A stretch of DNA of 64,000 bases from contig CP136010.1 of NCBI GenBank assembly GCA_030263805.2, positions 4,665,001-4,729,000 on the forward strand, given 5' to 3'. The notes beneath the pieces are model-generated. The model worked only from the letters and a program-made list of their open reading frames with translations, searched no databases and had not been told where the DNA came from. This document shows positions 18,411-27,542 of the stretch, piece by piece. The DNA comes from Pseudomonas sp. FeN3W (GTDB taxonomy: Bacteria > Pseudomonadota > Gammaproteobacteria > Pseudomonadales > Pseudomonadaceae). How positions within the stretch are numbered: the stretch's first letter is position 1; each line of letters opens with the position of its first letter. A program made the position numbers and the translations under genes.

Positions 18411-18983
18411 TCAATCTCCTTGCAGGCTTTCCAGGGCCAGGCGCCGCTCCAGCGCCTGTTTCTGCAGGATATGTCGTGCGAGCAACTGTCGCTGTGCATC
18501 AGTCAACGCTTCGAACTCTGTGCCGATATCGTAACGCCCGTCATCCATCGGCGTGCAGTAGATAACCCGCGCGGCCAGCACAAGGCCAAGCCCCTGGGGC
18601 AGCAGAATCAGCTTCAGTGTGAGCCCCTCTCCTTCAGCCTTGGGCTGCTCGCTGGCGAAGCTGATACCGCCTTCGGACAATATCACCGGCTGCGGTGCGC
18701 CCTGATCCTTCAGCAGATCCTGCGCCAGTGCCTGGCCCAGGAGTTCGATTCGTTTGTTCTGCACCTTCAGGTAATTGGCCAGCGTGCGATTGCTCTCGGC
18801 AATCTGCCGCAACAAATGCTGCGCTTCGAAATCAAGTTGGTGCAGCTCGCCGAGCAGGCTGAAAAGCGGCGGTAGGGGCGCTGCGTCGGCCTCCTGGCCT
18901 TGGCCGGCCGGGATGATTTCCAGTGCCACACGATCCTCGATACGGTAGTATTCGCGGCGTTCTTCAGTGTCTTGTGTCGGCAT
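18411..18983 (-). CDS. PilZ-domain protein (putative c-di-GMP effector)
   Basis: A 190-residue cytoplasmic protein. The first PilZ motif RxxxR is present as Arg14-IED-Arg18 in EYYRIEDRVALEI. A helical region follows (residues 45-95, LLRQIAESNRTLANYLKVQNKRI), then a second beta domain where the D/NxSxxG motif appears as ILSEGG (101-106), with Ile in place of the acidic or Asn residue. I take it as a YcgR-like or PA2989-like architecture with a degenerate second motif, so c-di-GMP binding is uncertain. ATG at 18983 (MPTQDTEERREYYR) is chosen because the longer open frame crosses divergent lolC. First gene of a three-gene operon. Confidence 0.85.
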   Translation of the reverse strand: MPTQDTEERREYYRIEDRVALEIIPAGQGQEADAAPLPPLFSLLGELHQLDFEAQHLLRQIAESNRTLANYLKVQNKRIELLGQALAQDLLKDQGAPQPVILSEGGISFASEQPKAEGEGLTLKLILLPQGLGLVLAARVIYCTPMDDGRYDIGTEFEALTDAQRQLLARHILQKQALERRLALESLQGD

Positions 18984-19082
18984 GGCGATACCCGGGATGC
19001 AGTAATGGCCAGAGTGTATCAGGCCCCGCGGTGACGTCAGCTGCATGTTGTTTCTTCCCCCGCCAGCGAACCCGTCGATCTT

Positions 19083-20330
19083 ATGTTCAGACCGCTGTCC
19101 GTCTTTATCGGCGCGCGTTACACCCGCGCCAGACGTCGTAGCCTCTTCGTCTCCTTCATCTCCCTGACATCCATGATCGGGCTCGCCCTGGGTGTGCTGG
19201 TGATGGTCGTCGTGCTTTCCGTGATGAACGGCTTTGATCACGAGATGCGTACCCGCGTGTTGGGCATGGTGCCGCATGCGACGATCGAAAGCCCGACGCC
19301 AATTGGCGACTGGCAGACACTTGGGAAGCGCCTCGAAGGGCACTCCCAGGTCGCGGCGACGGCACCTTTCATTCAAAGCCAGGGGTTGCTGACCCATCAG
19401 GGCCAGGTGACGAAGATCCTGATCAACGCCGTGGACCCCGAGGCCGAACGGCGGGTTTCGATCATCGATCAGTTTTTCCGTGAAGGTTCGCTGGACGATC
19501 TCGCCGCAGGCGAGTTCGGCATCGTCATCGGTGACAAGGCTGCGACCAAGCTCGGTGTCGGCGTGGGTGACAAGATCACCTTCGTGGCGCCCGAAGTCAC
19601 CGTGACTCCAGCGGGGATGTTCCCGCGCATGAAGCGTTTTACCGTGACCGGAATCTTTCACGTCGGAGCCGGCGAGATCGATGGCTACGTTGCGCTGGCG
19701 AACATCGCTGACATAGCACGGCTGCAGCGCTGGAAGCCGGACCAGGTCCAGGGGGTTCGTCTGCGTTTCGACGACCTGTTCCAGGCGCCGCGCATTGCCT
19801 GGGAGCTGGCCGGCCAGCTCGGCGACGATTTCTATTCCCGTGACTGGACCCGCACCCATGGCAACCTGTACCAGGCGATTCGCATGGAGAAGGCCATGAT
19901 CGGACTGTTGCTGCTGCTGATCGTGGCGGTGGCGGCGTTCAACATCATTTCGACGCTGGTGATGGTAGTAACCGACAAGCGCGGCGATATCGCCATCCTT
20001 CGCACGCTGGGCGCGACGCCGAAACAGATCATGGCGATATTCATGGTTCAGGGTACGGTGATCGGCGTCGTCGGCACCCTGGTCGGGGCGCTGCTGGGCA
20101 TGTTCGCGGCGGTCAATGTCAGTAGCTGGATCGCTGCCCTGGAACGCCTGATCGGACACAAGTTTCTCAGCGCCGACGTCTATTTCATCGACTATCTGCC
20201 GTCACGGCTGATGGCGGCCGACGTCATCCAGGTCTGTGTTGCCGCGCTGGTCCTGAGTTTCCTCGCGACCCTGTATCCGGCCTGGCGCGCTGCGCGCACC
20301 CAGCCGGCAGAGGCGCTACGTTATGAGTGA
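19083..20330 (+). CDS. lolC: Lipoprotein-releasing ABC transporter permease LolC
   Basis: A 415-residue inner-membrane permease of the FtsX/MacB type with one N-terminal helix, a large periplasmic domain (about 50-265) and three C-terminal helices. With LolE and the LolD ATPase it extracts outer-membrane lipoproteins from the inner membrane and hands them to LolA. Signature segments are SVFIGARYTRARRRS, LSVMNGF, VTDKRGDIAILRTLGATP and TLYPAWRAARTQPAEALRYE. Named LolC by position before lolD, as in E. coli. There is no good Shine-Dalgarno before the ATG. It overlaps lolD by 8 bp and is divergent from the PilZ operon. Confidence 0.93.
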   Translation: MFRPLSVFIGARYTRARRRSLFVSFISLTSMIGLALGVLVMVVVLSVMNGFDHEMRTRVLGMVPHATIESPTPIGDWQTLGKRLEGHSQVAATAPFIQSQGLLTHQGQVTKILINAVDPEAERRVSIIDQFFREGSLDDLAAGEFGIVIGDKAATKLGVGVGDKITFVAPEVTVTPAGMFPRMKRFTVTGIFHVGAGEIDGYVALANIADIARLQRWKPDQVQGVRLRFDDLFQAPRIAWELAGQLGDDFYSRDWTRTHGNLYQAIRMEKAMIGLLLLLIVAVAAFNIISTLVMVVTDKRGDIAILRTLGATPKQIMAIFMVQGTVIGVVGTLVGALLGMFAAVNVSSWIAALERLIGHKFLSADVYFIDYLPSRLMAADVIQVCVAALVLSFLATLYPAWRAARTQPAEALRYE

Positions 20331-21036
20331 ACAGGTTATGAACGAGCTTTCTTCGCAAAAGCACGCGGTGCTGAGCTGCCGCAATCTTGGCAAACGCTAC
20401 GAGCAGGGTCCGGAGTCGGTGGAAGTGCTGTCCGGCCTGCAACTCGAGTTGTTCCCGGGGCAGCGCGTCGCCATCGTCGGCAGTTCCGGCTCGGGCAAGA
20501 GCACCCTGTTGAACCTGCTTGGCGGGCTGGATACGCCCAGTGAGGGCAGTGTCTGGCTGGCCGGTGAAGAGCTTTCGGCGCTCAACGAAAAGGATCGCGG
20601 GTTATTGCGTAACCGCGCGCTGGGCTTCGTTTACCAGTTCCATCACCTGCTCGCCGAATTCACTGCACTGGAGAACGTCTGCATGCCGTTGCTGATCGGC
20701 CGGACGCCGATCCCGGAAGCGCGGCAGAAGGCCGCTGCGCTGTTGACGCGTGTCGGACTCGGGCATCGCCTCGAGCACAAGCCGGCGGAGCTCTCGGGCG
20801 GTGAACGCCAGCGTGTGGCGATTGCACGGGCGCTGGTGAACGAGCCGGCGCTGGTACTGCTCGACGAACCTACCGGAAACCTTGACCATCACACGGCGCA
20901 AGGCATCCAGGACCTCATGCTGGAGCTCAGCAAGTCGTTGCAGACCGCCTTCCTGGTGGTTACCCATGACCGTCAGCTTGCCGCGCAGATGGATCAGATC
21001 CTGCGGTTGGAAGACGGACGTCTGGTGGTCGAATGA
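20323..21036 (+). CDS. lolD: Lipoprotein-releasing ABC transporter ATPase LolD
   Basis: A 237-residue ABC ATPase powering LolCE. Walker A GSSGSGKST (53-61), signature LSGGE (157-161), Walker B VLLDE (178-182) and switch His215 are all intact; GFVYQFHHLLAEFTALENV is the LolD/MacB-type Q-loop region. The start at 20323 overlaps lolC by 8 bp and has AGAGG 9 bases upstream; an in-frame ATG at 20338 is an alternative. The stop overlaps lolE by 4 bp. Confidence 0.95.
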   Translation: MSEQVMNELSSQKHAVLSCRNLGKRYEQGPESVEVLSGLQLELFPGQRVAIVGSSGSGKSTLLNLLGGLDTPSEGSVWLAGEELSALNEKDRGLLRNRALGFVYQFHHLLAEFTALENVCMPLLIGRTPIPEARQKAAALLTRVGLGHRLEHKPAELSGGERQRVAIARALVNEPALVLLDEPTGNLDHHTAQGIQDLMLELSKSLQTAFLVVTHDRQLAAQMDQILRLEDGRLVVE

Positions 21037-22280
21037 TGTTCAGGCCTCTGAGTGTCTTTATCGGCAGCCGCTACACCCGTGCCAAGCGGCGCAACCATTT
21101 CATCTCGTTCATCTCCCTGACCTCGCTGATCGGCCTGGCACTTGGCGTGTTGGCGATGATCATGGTCCTGTCCGTGATGAACGGATTTCAGCGCGAGATG
21201 AGTTCGCGCATTCTCGGGATGGTGTCCCACGCCACCGTCATTGGTGATCAGCCATTGGACGACTGGCAGGCCGTCGCGTCGCGCCTGTCGGCGCATCCTC
21301 AGATTGTCGGCAGCGCACCCGTCACCCAGCTCGAAGGCATGCTGTCATTCAAGGGCAGCATGCAGCCGATACAGATCAGCGGTATCGATCCGCAGGCTGA
21401 GGCGGATGTATCCATCGTCGGTGATCGCTTGGTCGGAGGCAGTCTGGATGCGCTGAAACCGGGTGAGTTCGGCGTCATCGTCGGCTTGATGACCGCCCGG
21501 CGCTTCGGTCTGAAGCTGGGCGACAAGTTGACACTGATCGTGCCGGAAGTGAGCTCCTCGCCCGGTGGGGTCACACCTCGCATGCAGCGCCTGAATGTGG
21601 TTGGCGTGTTCAAGGTAGGCGCCGACCTGGACGGCAGCCTGGGGATGATCCACCGCGCCGATGCTGCGCAGATCCATCGTTGGGCGCCGCAGCAGGTGCA
21701 GGGCGTGCGGCTTAAGCTGAGCGACCTGTATCGAGCGCCGGAGGTGGCGGCGCAAGTGGCTGAAATGCTCGGAGATGGCTACCGCGTGGAGGACTGGTCT
21801 TATACGCAGGGCAGCCTATTCAGCGCGATGAAGATGGAAAAGACCATGATTGGCCTGTTGTTGATGCTGATCGTTGCGGTGGCGGCCTTCAATATCATTG
21901 CGACGCTGATCATGGTCGTTGCCGACAAGCGAGCCGATATCGCGATTCTGCGCACGCTTGGCGCGACTCCACGGCAGATCATGGCGATCTTTATGGTTCA
22001 GGGCAGCATCATTGGCTTCAGTGGCACCGTGATAGGCGTGATTCTGGGCGTACTCGGTGCGCTGAACGTAAGTGCTCTGGTGGCCTGGCTGGAAAAAGTG
22101 TCAGGCCAGCATATCTTTAGTTCCGACGTCTACTTCATCAGCACCCTGCCATCGGAGCTGCGTCTGGAGGACGTGGTGCTGGTATCGGTCGCGGCGCTGA
22201 CCTTGAGCTTCTTGGCTACGCTCTATCCGGCATGGCGAGCCGCGCAGACCCAGCCGGCCGAGGCACTGCGCTACGAGTGA
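21033..22280 (+). CDS. lolE: Lipoprotein-releasing ABC transporter permease LolE
   Basis: A 415-residue permease with the same layout as LolC: N-terminal helix, periplasmic MacB-like domain, three C-terminal helices. It is strikingly similar to the first permease at both ends (FRPLSVFIGSRYTRAKRR; MVVADKRADIAILRTLGATP; YPAWRAAQTQPAEALRYE), and the lengths are equal, pointing to an old duplication. It starts ATG ATG; the second ATG at 21036 aligns with the LolC start. It overlaps lolD by 4 bp, completing lolCDE. Confidence 0.93.
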   Translation: MMFRPLSVFIGSRYTRAKRRNHFISFISLTSLIGLALGVLAMIMVLSVMNGFQREMSSRILGMVSHATVIGDQPLDDWQAVASRLSAHPQIVGSAPVTQLEGMLSFKGSMQPIQISGIDPQAEADVSIVGDRLVGGSLDALKPGEFGVIVGLMTARRFGLKLGDKLTLIVPEVSSSPGGVTPRMQRLNVVGVFKVGADLDGSLGMIHRADAAQIHRWAPQQVQGVRLKLSDLYRAPEVAAQVAEMLGDGYRVEDWSYTQGSLFSAMKMEKTMIGLLLMLIVAVAAFNIIATLIMVVADKRADIAILRTLGATPRQIMAIFMVQGSIIGFSGTVIGVILGVLGALNVSALVAWLEKVSGQHIFSSDVYFISTLPSELRLEDVVLVSVAALTLSFLATLYPAWRAAQTQPAEALRYE

Positions 22281-22286
22281 TGGCCG

Positions 22287-22802
22287 TTAGCGCCGGCCGT
22301 TCTGTCGCCGGCGCCAGCTGCGCCCGACCCACCAGCGCCAGTAAGCCTGAGTTAGAACGTAGCCGAGAATGGCGAAAACGACGCCCGAAACCAGCGAGCC
22401 CAGATACAGCGGCTGCCAGTTGTGCTGCAGCATGTGACTTACCCAGGCCAGGCTCAATTCTGCCGGCATGTCAGAGGCCGGTGTATCCAGCAGCCAGGTT
22501 CCGACCTTGTAATTGCAATAGAACACCGGAGGCATGGTCAGCGGGTTGGTCAGCCAGACCAAACCTACCGCGATGGGAAGATTGGCTCTCGCGGGAAGTG
22601 CACAGACGGCCGCCGCGAGCATCTGCATGGGCATCGGAATCATCGCCCAAAACAGGCCGATAGCCATGGCTCGCGCCACCGAGTGCCTATTGAGATGCCA
22701 GAGATTGGGATCGTGAATCAGCGCGCCGAGAAAACGCAGGGACTTGTTAGTCTTGATGCGATCGGGGTGCGGCATGTAGCGTTTGAAAAAGCGACGCGGC
22801 AT
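22287..22802 (-). CDS. DUF2062 membrane protein
   Basis: A 171-residue protein of the DUF2062 family, with the typical start MPRRFFKRYMPHPDRI, the central GLFWAMIPMPMQMLAAA helix, the conserved VWLTNPLTMPPVFYCNY segment, and a C-terminal helix (LGSLVSGVVFAILGYVLTQ) before an Arg-rich tail. Function unknown; family members are small inner-membrane proteins. ATG at 22802 is chosen over a longer open frame because the added residues (CRGRRPNVTKLL) do not fit the family. It converges with lolE (6 bp gap) and diverges from comEC. Confidence 0.85.
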   Translation of the reverse strand: MPRRFFKRYMPHPDRIKTNKSLRFLGALIHDPNLWHLNRHSVARAMAIGLFWAMIPMPMQMLAAAVCALPARANLPIAVGLVWLTNPLTMPPVFYCNYKVGTWLLDTPASDMPAELSLAWVSHMLQHNWQPLYLGSLVSGVVFAILGYVLTQAYWRWWVGRSWRRRQNGRR

Positions 22803-22952
22803 GAAGGTTCTCTGGCAGGCTGCAGCCCGGCGATTATGCCTCGAATCGCGATGCGGCGCTGACAGGAGTTTTGTGACATTAGGTCTACGCCCGCGACAAA
22901 TTGACCATCCGCCCACAGCGGTCCCGGAATGGATTCCAGGAGTCGAAAAAGC

Positions 22953-25178
22953 ATGCGCACATGGATGTTGGCGCTCGCGGCAGGCCTCGTCTTGCCCCGT
23001 TTCTTACCGGCGTTGCCCTCTGTCTGGATCTTGTGCGTGCTTGGCGTGCTGGGGGGCTTGCTGCTTTCGCGTCGGCGCTGGGCGTCGTCCGGGTTGCTTC
23101 TCCTCGGGTTCGCCTGGGCATGCTGGCAGTGCCAGAGTGCCATTGATGATCGCCTGCCCGTTTCGCAAGATGGCCGAACATACTGGATCCAGGGAACGGT
23201 CAGCGGATTGCCCACCAGCACGGGCGATGTCGTGCGCTTCGAGTTGGAGGATATCGAGTCGAGGCATGCTGGGCTGCCGTCGAAGGTGCGACTGTCCTGG
23301 TACGGCGGCCCGCAAGTGCGGGCCGGAGAGCGCTGGCGGTTTGCGGCTCGGTTGAAGCGCCCGCGTGGCCTGGTCAATCCGCATGCGTTCGACTACGAAG
23401 CCTGGTTGCTGGCGCGCCGCATTGGTGCGACGGGCTCGGTCAAGGCTGGAGAGCGCCTCTTCGCGCCCCACTCGGTGAATGGTTGGCGCGACCGCCTGAG
23501 GCTCCGTCTGATGGAGGTCTCTGCGTCCGGCCGACAAGGTGCGATCGCGGCGCTGGTGGTCGGCGACGACTCCGGCTTGAGTCGCCAGGATTGGCAGGTG
23601 CTGCAGGATACCGGCACGGTGCACCTGATGGTCATATCCGGACAACACATTGGCATGCTGGCCGGCTTGCTATATGGACTGGTTGCGCTGGCAGCTCGAT
23701 TGGGTTTCTGGCCCAGCCGTTGGCCCTGGCTTCCCTGTGCATGCTCGTTGGCTCTCGCTGGTGCGCTCTCTTATGGATGGCTTGCGGGGTTCGATGTACC
23801 GGTACGTCGTGCGTGCCTCATGGTCGCCGTGGTCCTGCTCTGGCGCTTGCGCTTTCGTCATCTAGGTATCTGGCAGCCGCTGTTGCTGGCGCTGAATGGA
23901 GTCCTGCTGGTCGATCCACTGGTCACGTTGCAGCCAGGCTTCTGGCTCTCATTCGGGGCTGTTGCGGTGCTCGCGCTGGCGTTCTCCGGACGGCTCGGCC
24001 GATGGAAGTGGTGGGCAACGCTGACACGCGCCCAGTGGGCAGCTTCCCTCGGTCTGCTGCCTCTGTTACTGACGCTGGGACTGCCGGTCAGCGCCAGCGG
24101 GCCTTTGGCCAACCTGATTGCCGTCCCCTGGGTAAGCCTCACCGTTCCCTTCGCGCTGCTCGGCACTTTGCTTCTACCGTTGGGCGCTATCGGCGAGGCG
24201 CTACTCTGGTTGGTCGGCACTTCGCTGGCGCTGCTGTTCGAGCTGCTATCCGGTATGGCTACCTGGCAACCTGCCTGGCTGGCGGTCGGCTTACCCGCCT
24301 GGGCTTTGCTGATGATTGGGCTGGGCGTGCTGTTGCTGTTGTTGCCGGCAGGTGTGCCGTTGCGTGCGCTCGGGCTGATGCTGTTGGCGCCGTTGATGTA
24401 TCCACCGTATTCCCAAGTGGCCGAAGGACGGGCACAGGTCTCGGTGCTGGATGTGGGGCAGGGGCTTTCGGTGCTGGTGCGGACCCGAGAGCACGCCCTG
24501 TTGTACGACGCGGGGCCGAGACAGGGCGATTTCGATACGGGCGAGCGTGTCGTGTTCCCGTCGTTGCGAAGCCTGGGTGTGAAGAGGCTGGATATGCTGC
24601 TGCTCAGCCATGCCGATAATGATCATTCCGGTGGCGCTCAGGCGATCCGTCGACTGCTTCCGGTTGCCCGAACCGTCAGTGGGGAGCCGCAACGGCATGC
24701 GACGGATCTGAATGCCGAGCCTTGTGAAAGCGGTGCGGAGTGGTGGTGGAATGACGTGCGTTTCAGCCTATGGCAATGGCAGGCGGCCCGGGAAAGCAAT
24801 CAGGCATCATGCGTTCTGCTTGTCGAGGCCAATGGCGAACGGATTCTGCTGACCGGCGATATCGACCAGGCTGCGGAGCAGGCGTTGCTGCTCAGTGGGC
24901 AGGAGGTTAAGGCGCAGTGGTTGCTGTTGCCTCATCATGGCAGCCGCAGCTCATCCTCGGAGCCATTCCTGCGCACGGTGGAACCGCGCGCTGCGCTGAT
25001 CTCGCGCAGTCTGCACAACGCTTTCGGTCATCCTCATCCAACTGTGACCGCTCGCCTCGAAGCGGCCGCAATCGGCATTTACGACACCGCCTTACACGGC
25101 GCCATTCACATCGAACTCGGTGATTTCTCGGCGGCGGAGAAGCAGCGTGCGGAGCGTCGATTCTGGCGGGAAAAATGA
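22953..25178 (+). CDS. comEC: DNA uptake channel ComEC/Rec2
   Basis: A 741-residue polytopic protein that carries transforming DNA across the inner membrane. Order: two N-terminal helices, a DUF4131/OB-like periplasmic domain (about 60-160), the Competence domain with about seven helices (LMVISGQHIGMLAGLLYGL), and a C-terminal metallo-beta-lactamase-like domain with LSHADNDHSGG near residue 550, VLLTGDID and LPHHGSRSS. The beta-lactamase part is thought to degrade the non-transported strand. GTG and ATG starts exist upstream, but CAGGAG favours ATG 22953 (MRTWMLALAAGLVL). P. stutzeri is a classic naturally transformable species, consistent with an intact gene here. Confidence 0.93.
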   Translation: MRTWMLALAAGLVLPRFLPALPSVWILCVLGVLGGLLLSRRRWASSGLLLLGFAWACWQCQSAIDDRLPVSQDGRTYWIQGTVSGLPTSTGDVVRFELEDIESRHAGLPSKVRLSWYGGPQVRAGERWRFAARLKRPRGLVNPHAFDYEAWLLARRIGATGSVKAGERLFAPHSVNGWRDRLRLRLMEVSASGRQGAIAALVVGDDSGLSRQDWQVLQDTGTVHLMVISGQHIGMLAGLLYGLVALAARLGFWPSRWPWLPCACSLALAGALSYGWLAGFDVPVRRACLMVAVVLLWRLRFRHLGIWQPLLLALNGVLLVDPLVTLQPGFWLSFGAVAVLALAFSGRLGRWKWWATLTRAQWAASLGLLPLLLTLGLPVSASGPLANLIAVPWVSLTVPFALLGTLLLPLGAIGEALLWLVGTSLALLFELLSGMATWQPAWLAVGLPAWALLMIGLGVLLLLLPAGVPLRALGLMLLAPLMYPPYSQVAEGRAQVSVLDVGQGLSVLVRTREHALLYDAGPRQGDFDTGERVVFPSLRSLGVKRLDMLLLSHADNDHSGGAQAIRRLLPVARTVSGEPQRHATDLNAEPCESGAEWWWNDVRFSLWQWQAARESNQASCVLLVEANGERILLTGDIDQAAEQALLLSGQEVKAQWLLLPHHGSRSSSSEPFLRTVEPRAALISRSLHNAFGHPHPTVTARLEAAAIGIYDTALHGAIHIELGDFSAAEKQRAERRFWREK

Positions 25179-25249
25179 GAACGGCGGCCGTCGGCGACCC
25201 CGCGGCCCTATGCTAGAGTGGCGCCACTTTTTCGAGGGGGATTCATCTC

Positions 25250-25882
25250 GTGTGGGAGCTGGTCAAAGCAGGCGGCTGGATAATGCTGCCAATCATCCTG
25301 TGTTCCATCGCCGCCGCTGGCATCGTCGCTGAGCGCCTCTGGACGCTGCGTCCGAGTCGCGTCACGCCGCCGCACCTGCTTGGCCAGGTGTGGAAATGGA
25401 TCAAGGACAAGAAACTCAGCAACCAGAAGCTCAAGGAGCTGCGCGCGGACTCGCCGTTGGGTGAAATTCTTGCCGCTGGCCTCAGCAACTCCAAGCGTGG
25501 TCGCGAGATCATGAAGGAATGTATCGAGGAAGCCGCGGCCAGGGTGGTTCACGACCTCGAGCGTTACCTCAACGCGCTTGGCACCATTGCCGGCATCGCA
25601 CCCTTGCTCGGGCTGCTGGGTACGGTATTGGGCATGATCGAAATCTTCAGTGCTTTCATGGGTTCGGGCATGGCCAATGCACCATTGCTCGCCGGCGGCA
25701 TCGCCAAAGCGCTGATCACCACTGCGGCGGGCCTGATGGTCGGTATCCCAGCGCTGTTCTTCCATCGTTTCCTGCAGCGTCGCGTCGACGAGCTGGTCGT
25801 TGGCATGGAGCAGGAAGCGATCAAACTGGTGGAAGTGGTGCAGGGTGACCGCGATGTCGATCTCGGTGAGGACAAGGCGTGA
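25250..25882 (+). CDS. MotA/TolQ/ExbB-family proton channel protein
   Basis: A 210-residue inner-membrane protein with three helices: residues 8-28, about 105-130 (IAGIAPLLGLLGTVLGMIEIF, the core family motif) and about 148-172 (GLMVGIPALFFH). ExbB/TolQ proteins form the pentameric channel that turns the proton gradient into periplasmic work with an ExbD partner, which is the next gene (4-bp overlap). It starts with GTG at 25250 behind GAGGGGG. No tonB is nearby, so it may energise an unknown partner or simply serve as the ExbB of lpxK-linked clusters. Confidence 0.9.
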   Translation: MWELVKAGGWIMLPIILCSIAAAGIVAERLWTLRPSRVTPPHLLGQVWKWIKDKKLSNQKLKELRADSPLGEILAAGLSNSKRGREIMKECIEEAAARVVHDLERYLNALGTIAGIAPLLGLLGTVLGMIEIFSAFMGSGMANAPLLAGGIAKALITTAAGLMVGIPALFFHRFLQRRVDELVVGMEQEAIKLVEVVQGDRDVDLGEDKA

Positions 25883-26307
25883 AATTCCGTCGCAAACCCC
25901 GGGAGAACGTGGAGATTGGGCTGGCACCTCTGATCGACGTGGTGTTCATCCTGCTGTTGTTCTTCGTGGTCACCACGACCTTCACCCGTGAAACGCAGCT
26001 CAAGGTCGATCTTCCCGAAGCCGCCAGCGGTACGCCACCGCAGGATGCCGAGGTCCGCCAGCTGGAAGTGCTGATCGATGTGGCTGGCAATTATTCGCTC
26101 AATGGCAAAGCGCTGTTGAAGAGCGACCTCAATTCGCTGATGGCGGCGCTGAGCAAGGAATCCGGCGGTGACAATCGGATGCCGATGATCATCAGTGCCG
26201 ATGGCAAAACCCCGCATCAGGCGGTGATCACTGCGATGGATGCCGCCGGCAAGCTTGGCTTCGGCCAACTGCGCATCACCACCGTCGAGGCGCAGGCGTC
26301 GCCCTGA
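25879..26307 (+). CDS. ExbD/TolR-family protein
   Basis: A 142-residue partner of the preceding ExbB-like protein. After a basic cytoplasmic start (MKFRRKPRENVEIG), a single helix carries the proton-path aspartate in LAPLIDVVFILLLFFVVTTTF (Asp19 or nearby), then a periplasmic domain of about 95 residues. GTG start overlapping exbB by 4 bp; the stop overlaps lpxK's ATG by one base, so translation of all three is coupled. Confidence 0.93.
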   Translation: MKFRRKPRENVEIGLAPLIDVVFILLLFFVVTTTFTRETQLKVDLPEAASGTPPQDAEVRQLEVLIDVAGNYSLNGKALLKSDLNSLMAALSKESGGDNRMPMIISADGKTPHQAVITAMDAAGKLGFGQLRITTVEAQASP

Positions 26308-27311
26308 TGTCATTCGCCGATCGCCTGCAACGCGCCTGGTATCAGGGGCATCCGGCCCTACGCTTGCTGGCTCCGCTGGAGCTACTCTATCGGCGTGTGG
26401 TCGAGGCAAAGCGACGGCGCTTTCTCGAAGGTGAAAGCGCCGCCTATCGCGCGCCAGTGCCGGTCATCGTGGTGGGTAACATCACCGTGGGTGGAACCGG
26501 CAAGACTCCACTGATTCTCTGGCTGATCGAGCATTGTCGTAGTCGCGGGTTGCGTGTCGGTGTCGTCAGTCGCGGCTACGGTGCCAAGCCGCCGGAACTG
26601 CCCTGGCGCGTTCAACCCGAACAGTCGGCGGAGCAGTCTGGCGACGAGCCGCTGTTGATCGTGCAGCGTACTGGCGTGCCGCTGATGATAGATCCCGACC
26701 GGTCACGCGCGGTACGGTGCCTGCTGGAGAGCGAATCGCTTGACCTGATCCTCTCCGACGATGGTCTGCAGCACTATCGCCTGGCGCGGGACCTCGAGCT
26801 CGTATTGATCGACGCGGTACGCGGGCTGGGCAACAGGCGCTGTCTGCCGGCCGGCCCCTTGCGCGAGCCGGCGGAGCGGCTGAGCAGCGTAGATGCCGTG
26901 CTGCGCAATGGCGCCGATGCGGATACCGCCGACGGCTATGCGTTCAGCCTCAAGCCGGTCGCGCTGGTCGAGCTGTGTTCCGGCGAGCGCTGGCCTCTCG
27001 ATCACTTTCCCTCCGGCCAGCAGCTGCACGCGGTGGCTGGCATCGGCAACCCGCAGCGTTTCTTCACCACGCTCGAAACGCTACACTGGCGTCCGATTCC
27101 GCACCCCTTCGCCGATCACGCCGTCTACAGTCAGGAGCAGCTGGAATTCAGCCCCGACCTGCCGTTGGTGATGACCGAGAAGGATGCGGTGAAATGCCGG
27201 GCATTCGCACCGCCGGGTTGGTCATATCTCCAGGTGCATGCCGTACCTTCTGCGGCTTTCGTCGCCTGGTTCGACGGCCAGTTGGCGCGATTGCTGCCCG
27301 ATCACTCTTAA
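26307..27311 (+). CDS. lpxK: Tetraacyldisaccharide 4'-kinase LpxK
   Basis: A 334-residue lipid A pathway kinase that phosphorylates the 4' position of the tetraacyl disaccharide 1-phosphate on the cytoplasmic face of the inner membrane. The P-loop VGNITVGGTGKTPL is intact, followed by GVVSRGYGAK and the DDGLQHYRLARDLELVLID catalytic region. An N-terminal amphipathic or hydrophobic helix (HPALRLLAPLELLYRRVV) anchors it. It sits between exbD and a Trm112-like gene, as in other pseudomonads. Confidence 0.96.
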   Translation: MSFADRLQRAWYQGHPALRLLAPLELLYRRVVEAKRRRFLEGESAAYRAPVPVIVVGNITVGGTGKTPLILWLIEHCRSRGLRVGVVSRGYGAKPPELPWRVQPEQSAEQSGDEPLLIVQRTGVPLMIDPDRSRAVRCLLESESLDLILSDDGLQHYRLARDLELVLIDAVRGLGNRRCLPAGPLREPAERLSSVDAVLRNGADADTADGYAFSLKPVALVELCSGERWPLDHFPSGQQLHAVAGIGNPQRFFTTLETLHWRPIPHPFADHAVYSQEQLEFSPDLPLVMTEKDAVKCRAFAPPGWSYLQVHAVPSAAFVAWFDGQLARLLPDHS

Positions 27312-27356
27312 GCCGCTCGCACTGCCATCGCAGTCGAACGCTTCCAAGGACTGCGC

Positions 27357-27542
27357 ATGGATACCAAACTGCTCGACATACTGGCCTGCCCACTATGCAA
27401 GGGGCCGCTGAAGCTGACCGATGACAAGTCGGAACTGATCTGCAAGGCCGACGCCCTGGCGTTTCCCGTGCGCGATGGCATCCCGGTGATGCTCGAGAGC
27501 GAGGCCCGCACGCTGGACGTGGATGAGCGACTCGACAAATGA
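27357..27542 (+). CDS. Trm112-like (YcaR family) zinc-ribbon protein
   Basis: A 61-residue protein of the Trm112p/YcaR family: MDTKLLDILACPLCKGPL with Cys11 and Cys14, Cys29 in ELICKADALAFPVRDGIPVML. The usual fourth metal ligand is absent, as in many bacterial members. The stop overlaps kdsB by 4 bp, an arrangement (lpxK-ycaR-kdsB) conserved across gammaproteobacteria. Role unknown in bacteria; the eukaryotic relative activates methyltransferases. Confidence 0.92.
   Translation: MDTKLLDILACPLCKGPLKLTDDKSELICKADALAFPVRDGIPVMLESEARTLDVDERLDK

Noticed and set aside
18984..20159. N-terminal extension of the PilZ-domain frame across lolC
   Set aside because: The extension is antisense to lolC and has no PilZ-like content; ATG 18983 gives the family start.
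25219..25228. Palindrome GTGGCGCCAC before the exbB-like gene as operator
   Set aside because: Too short and GC-rich to separate from chance in this genome.
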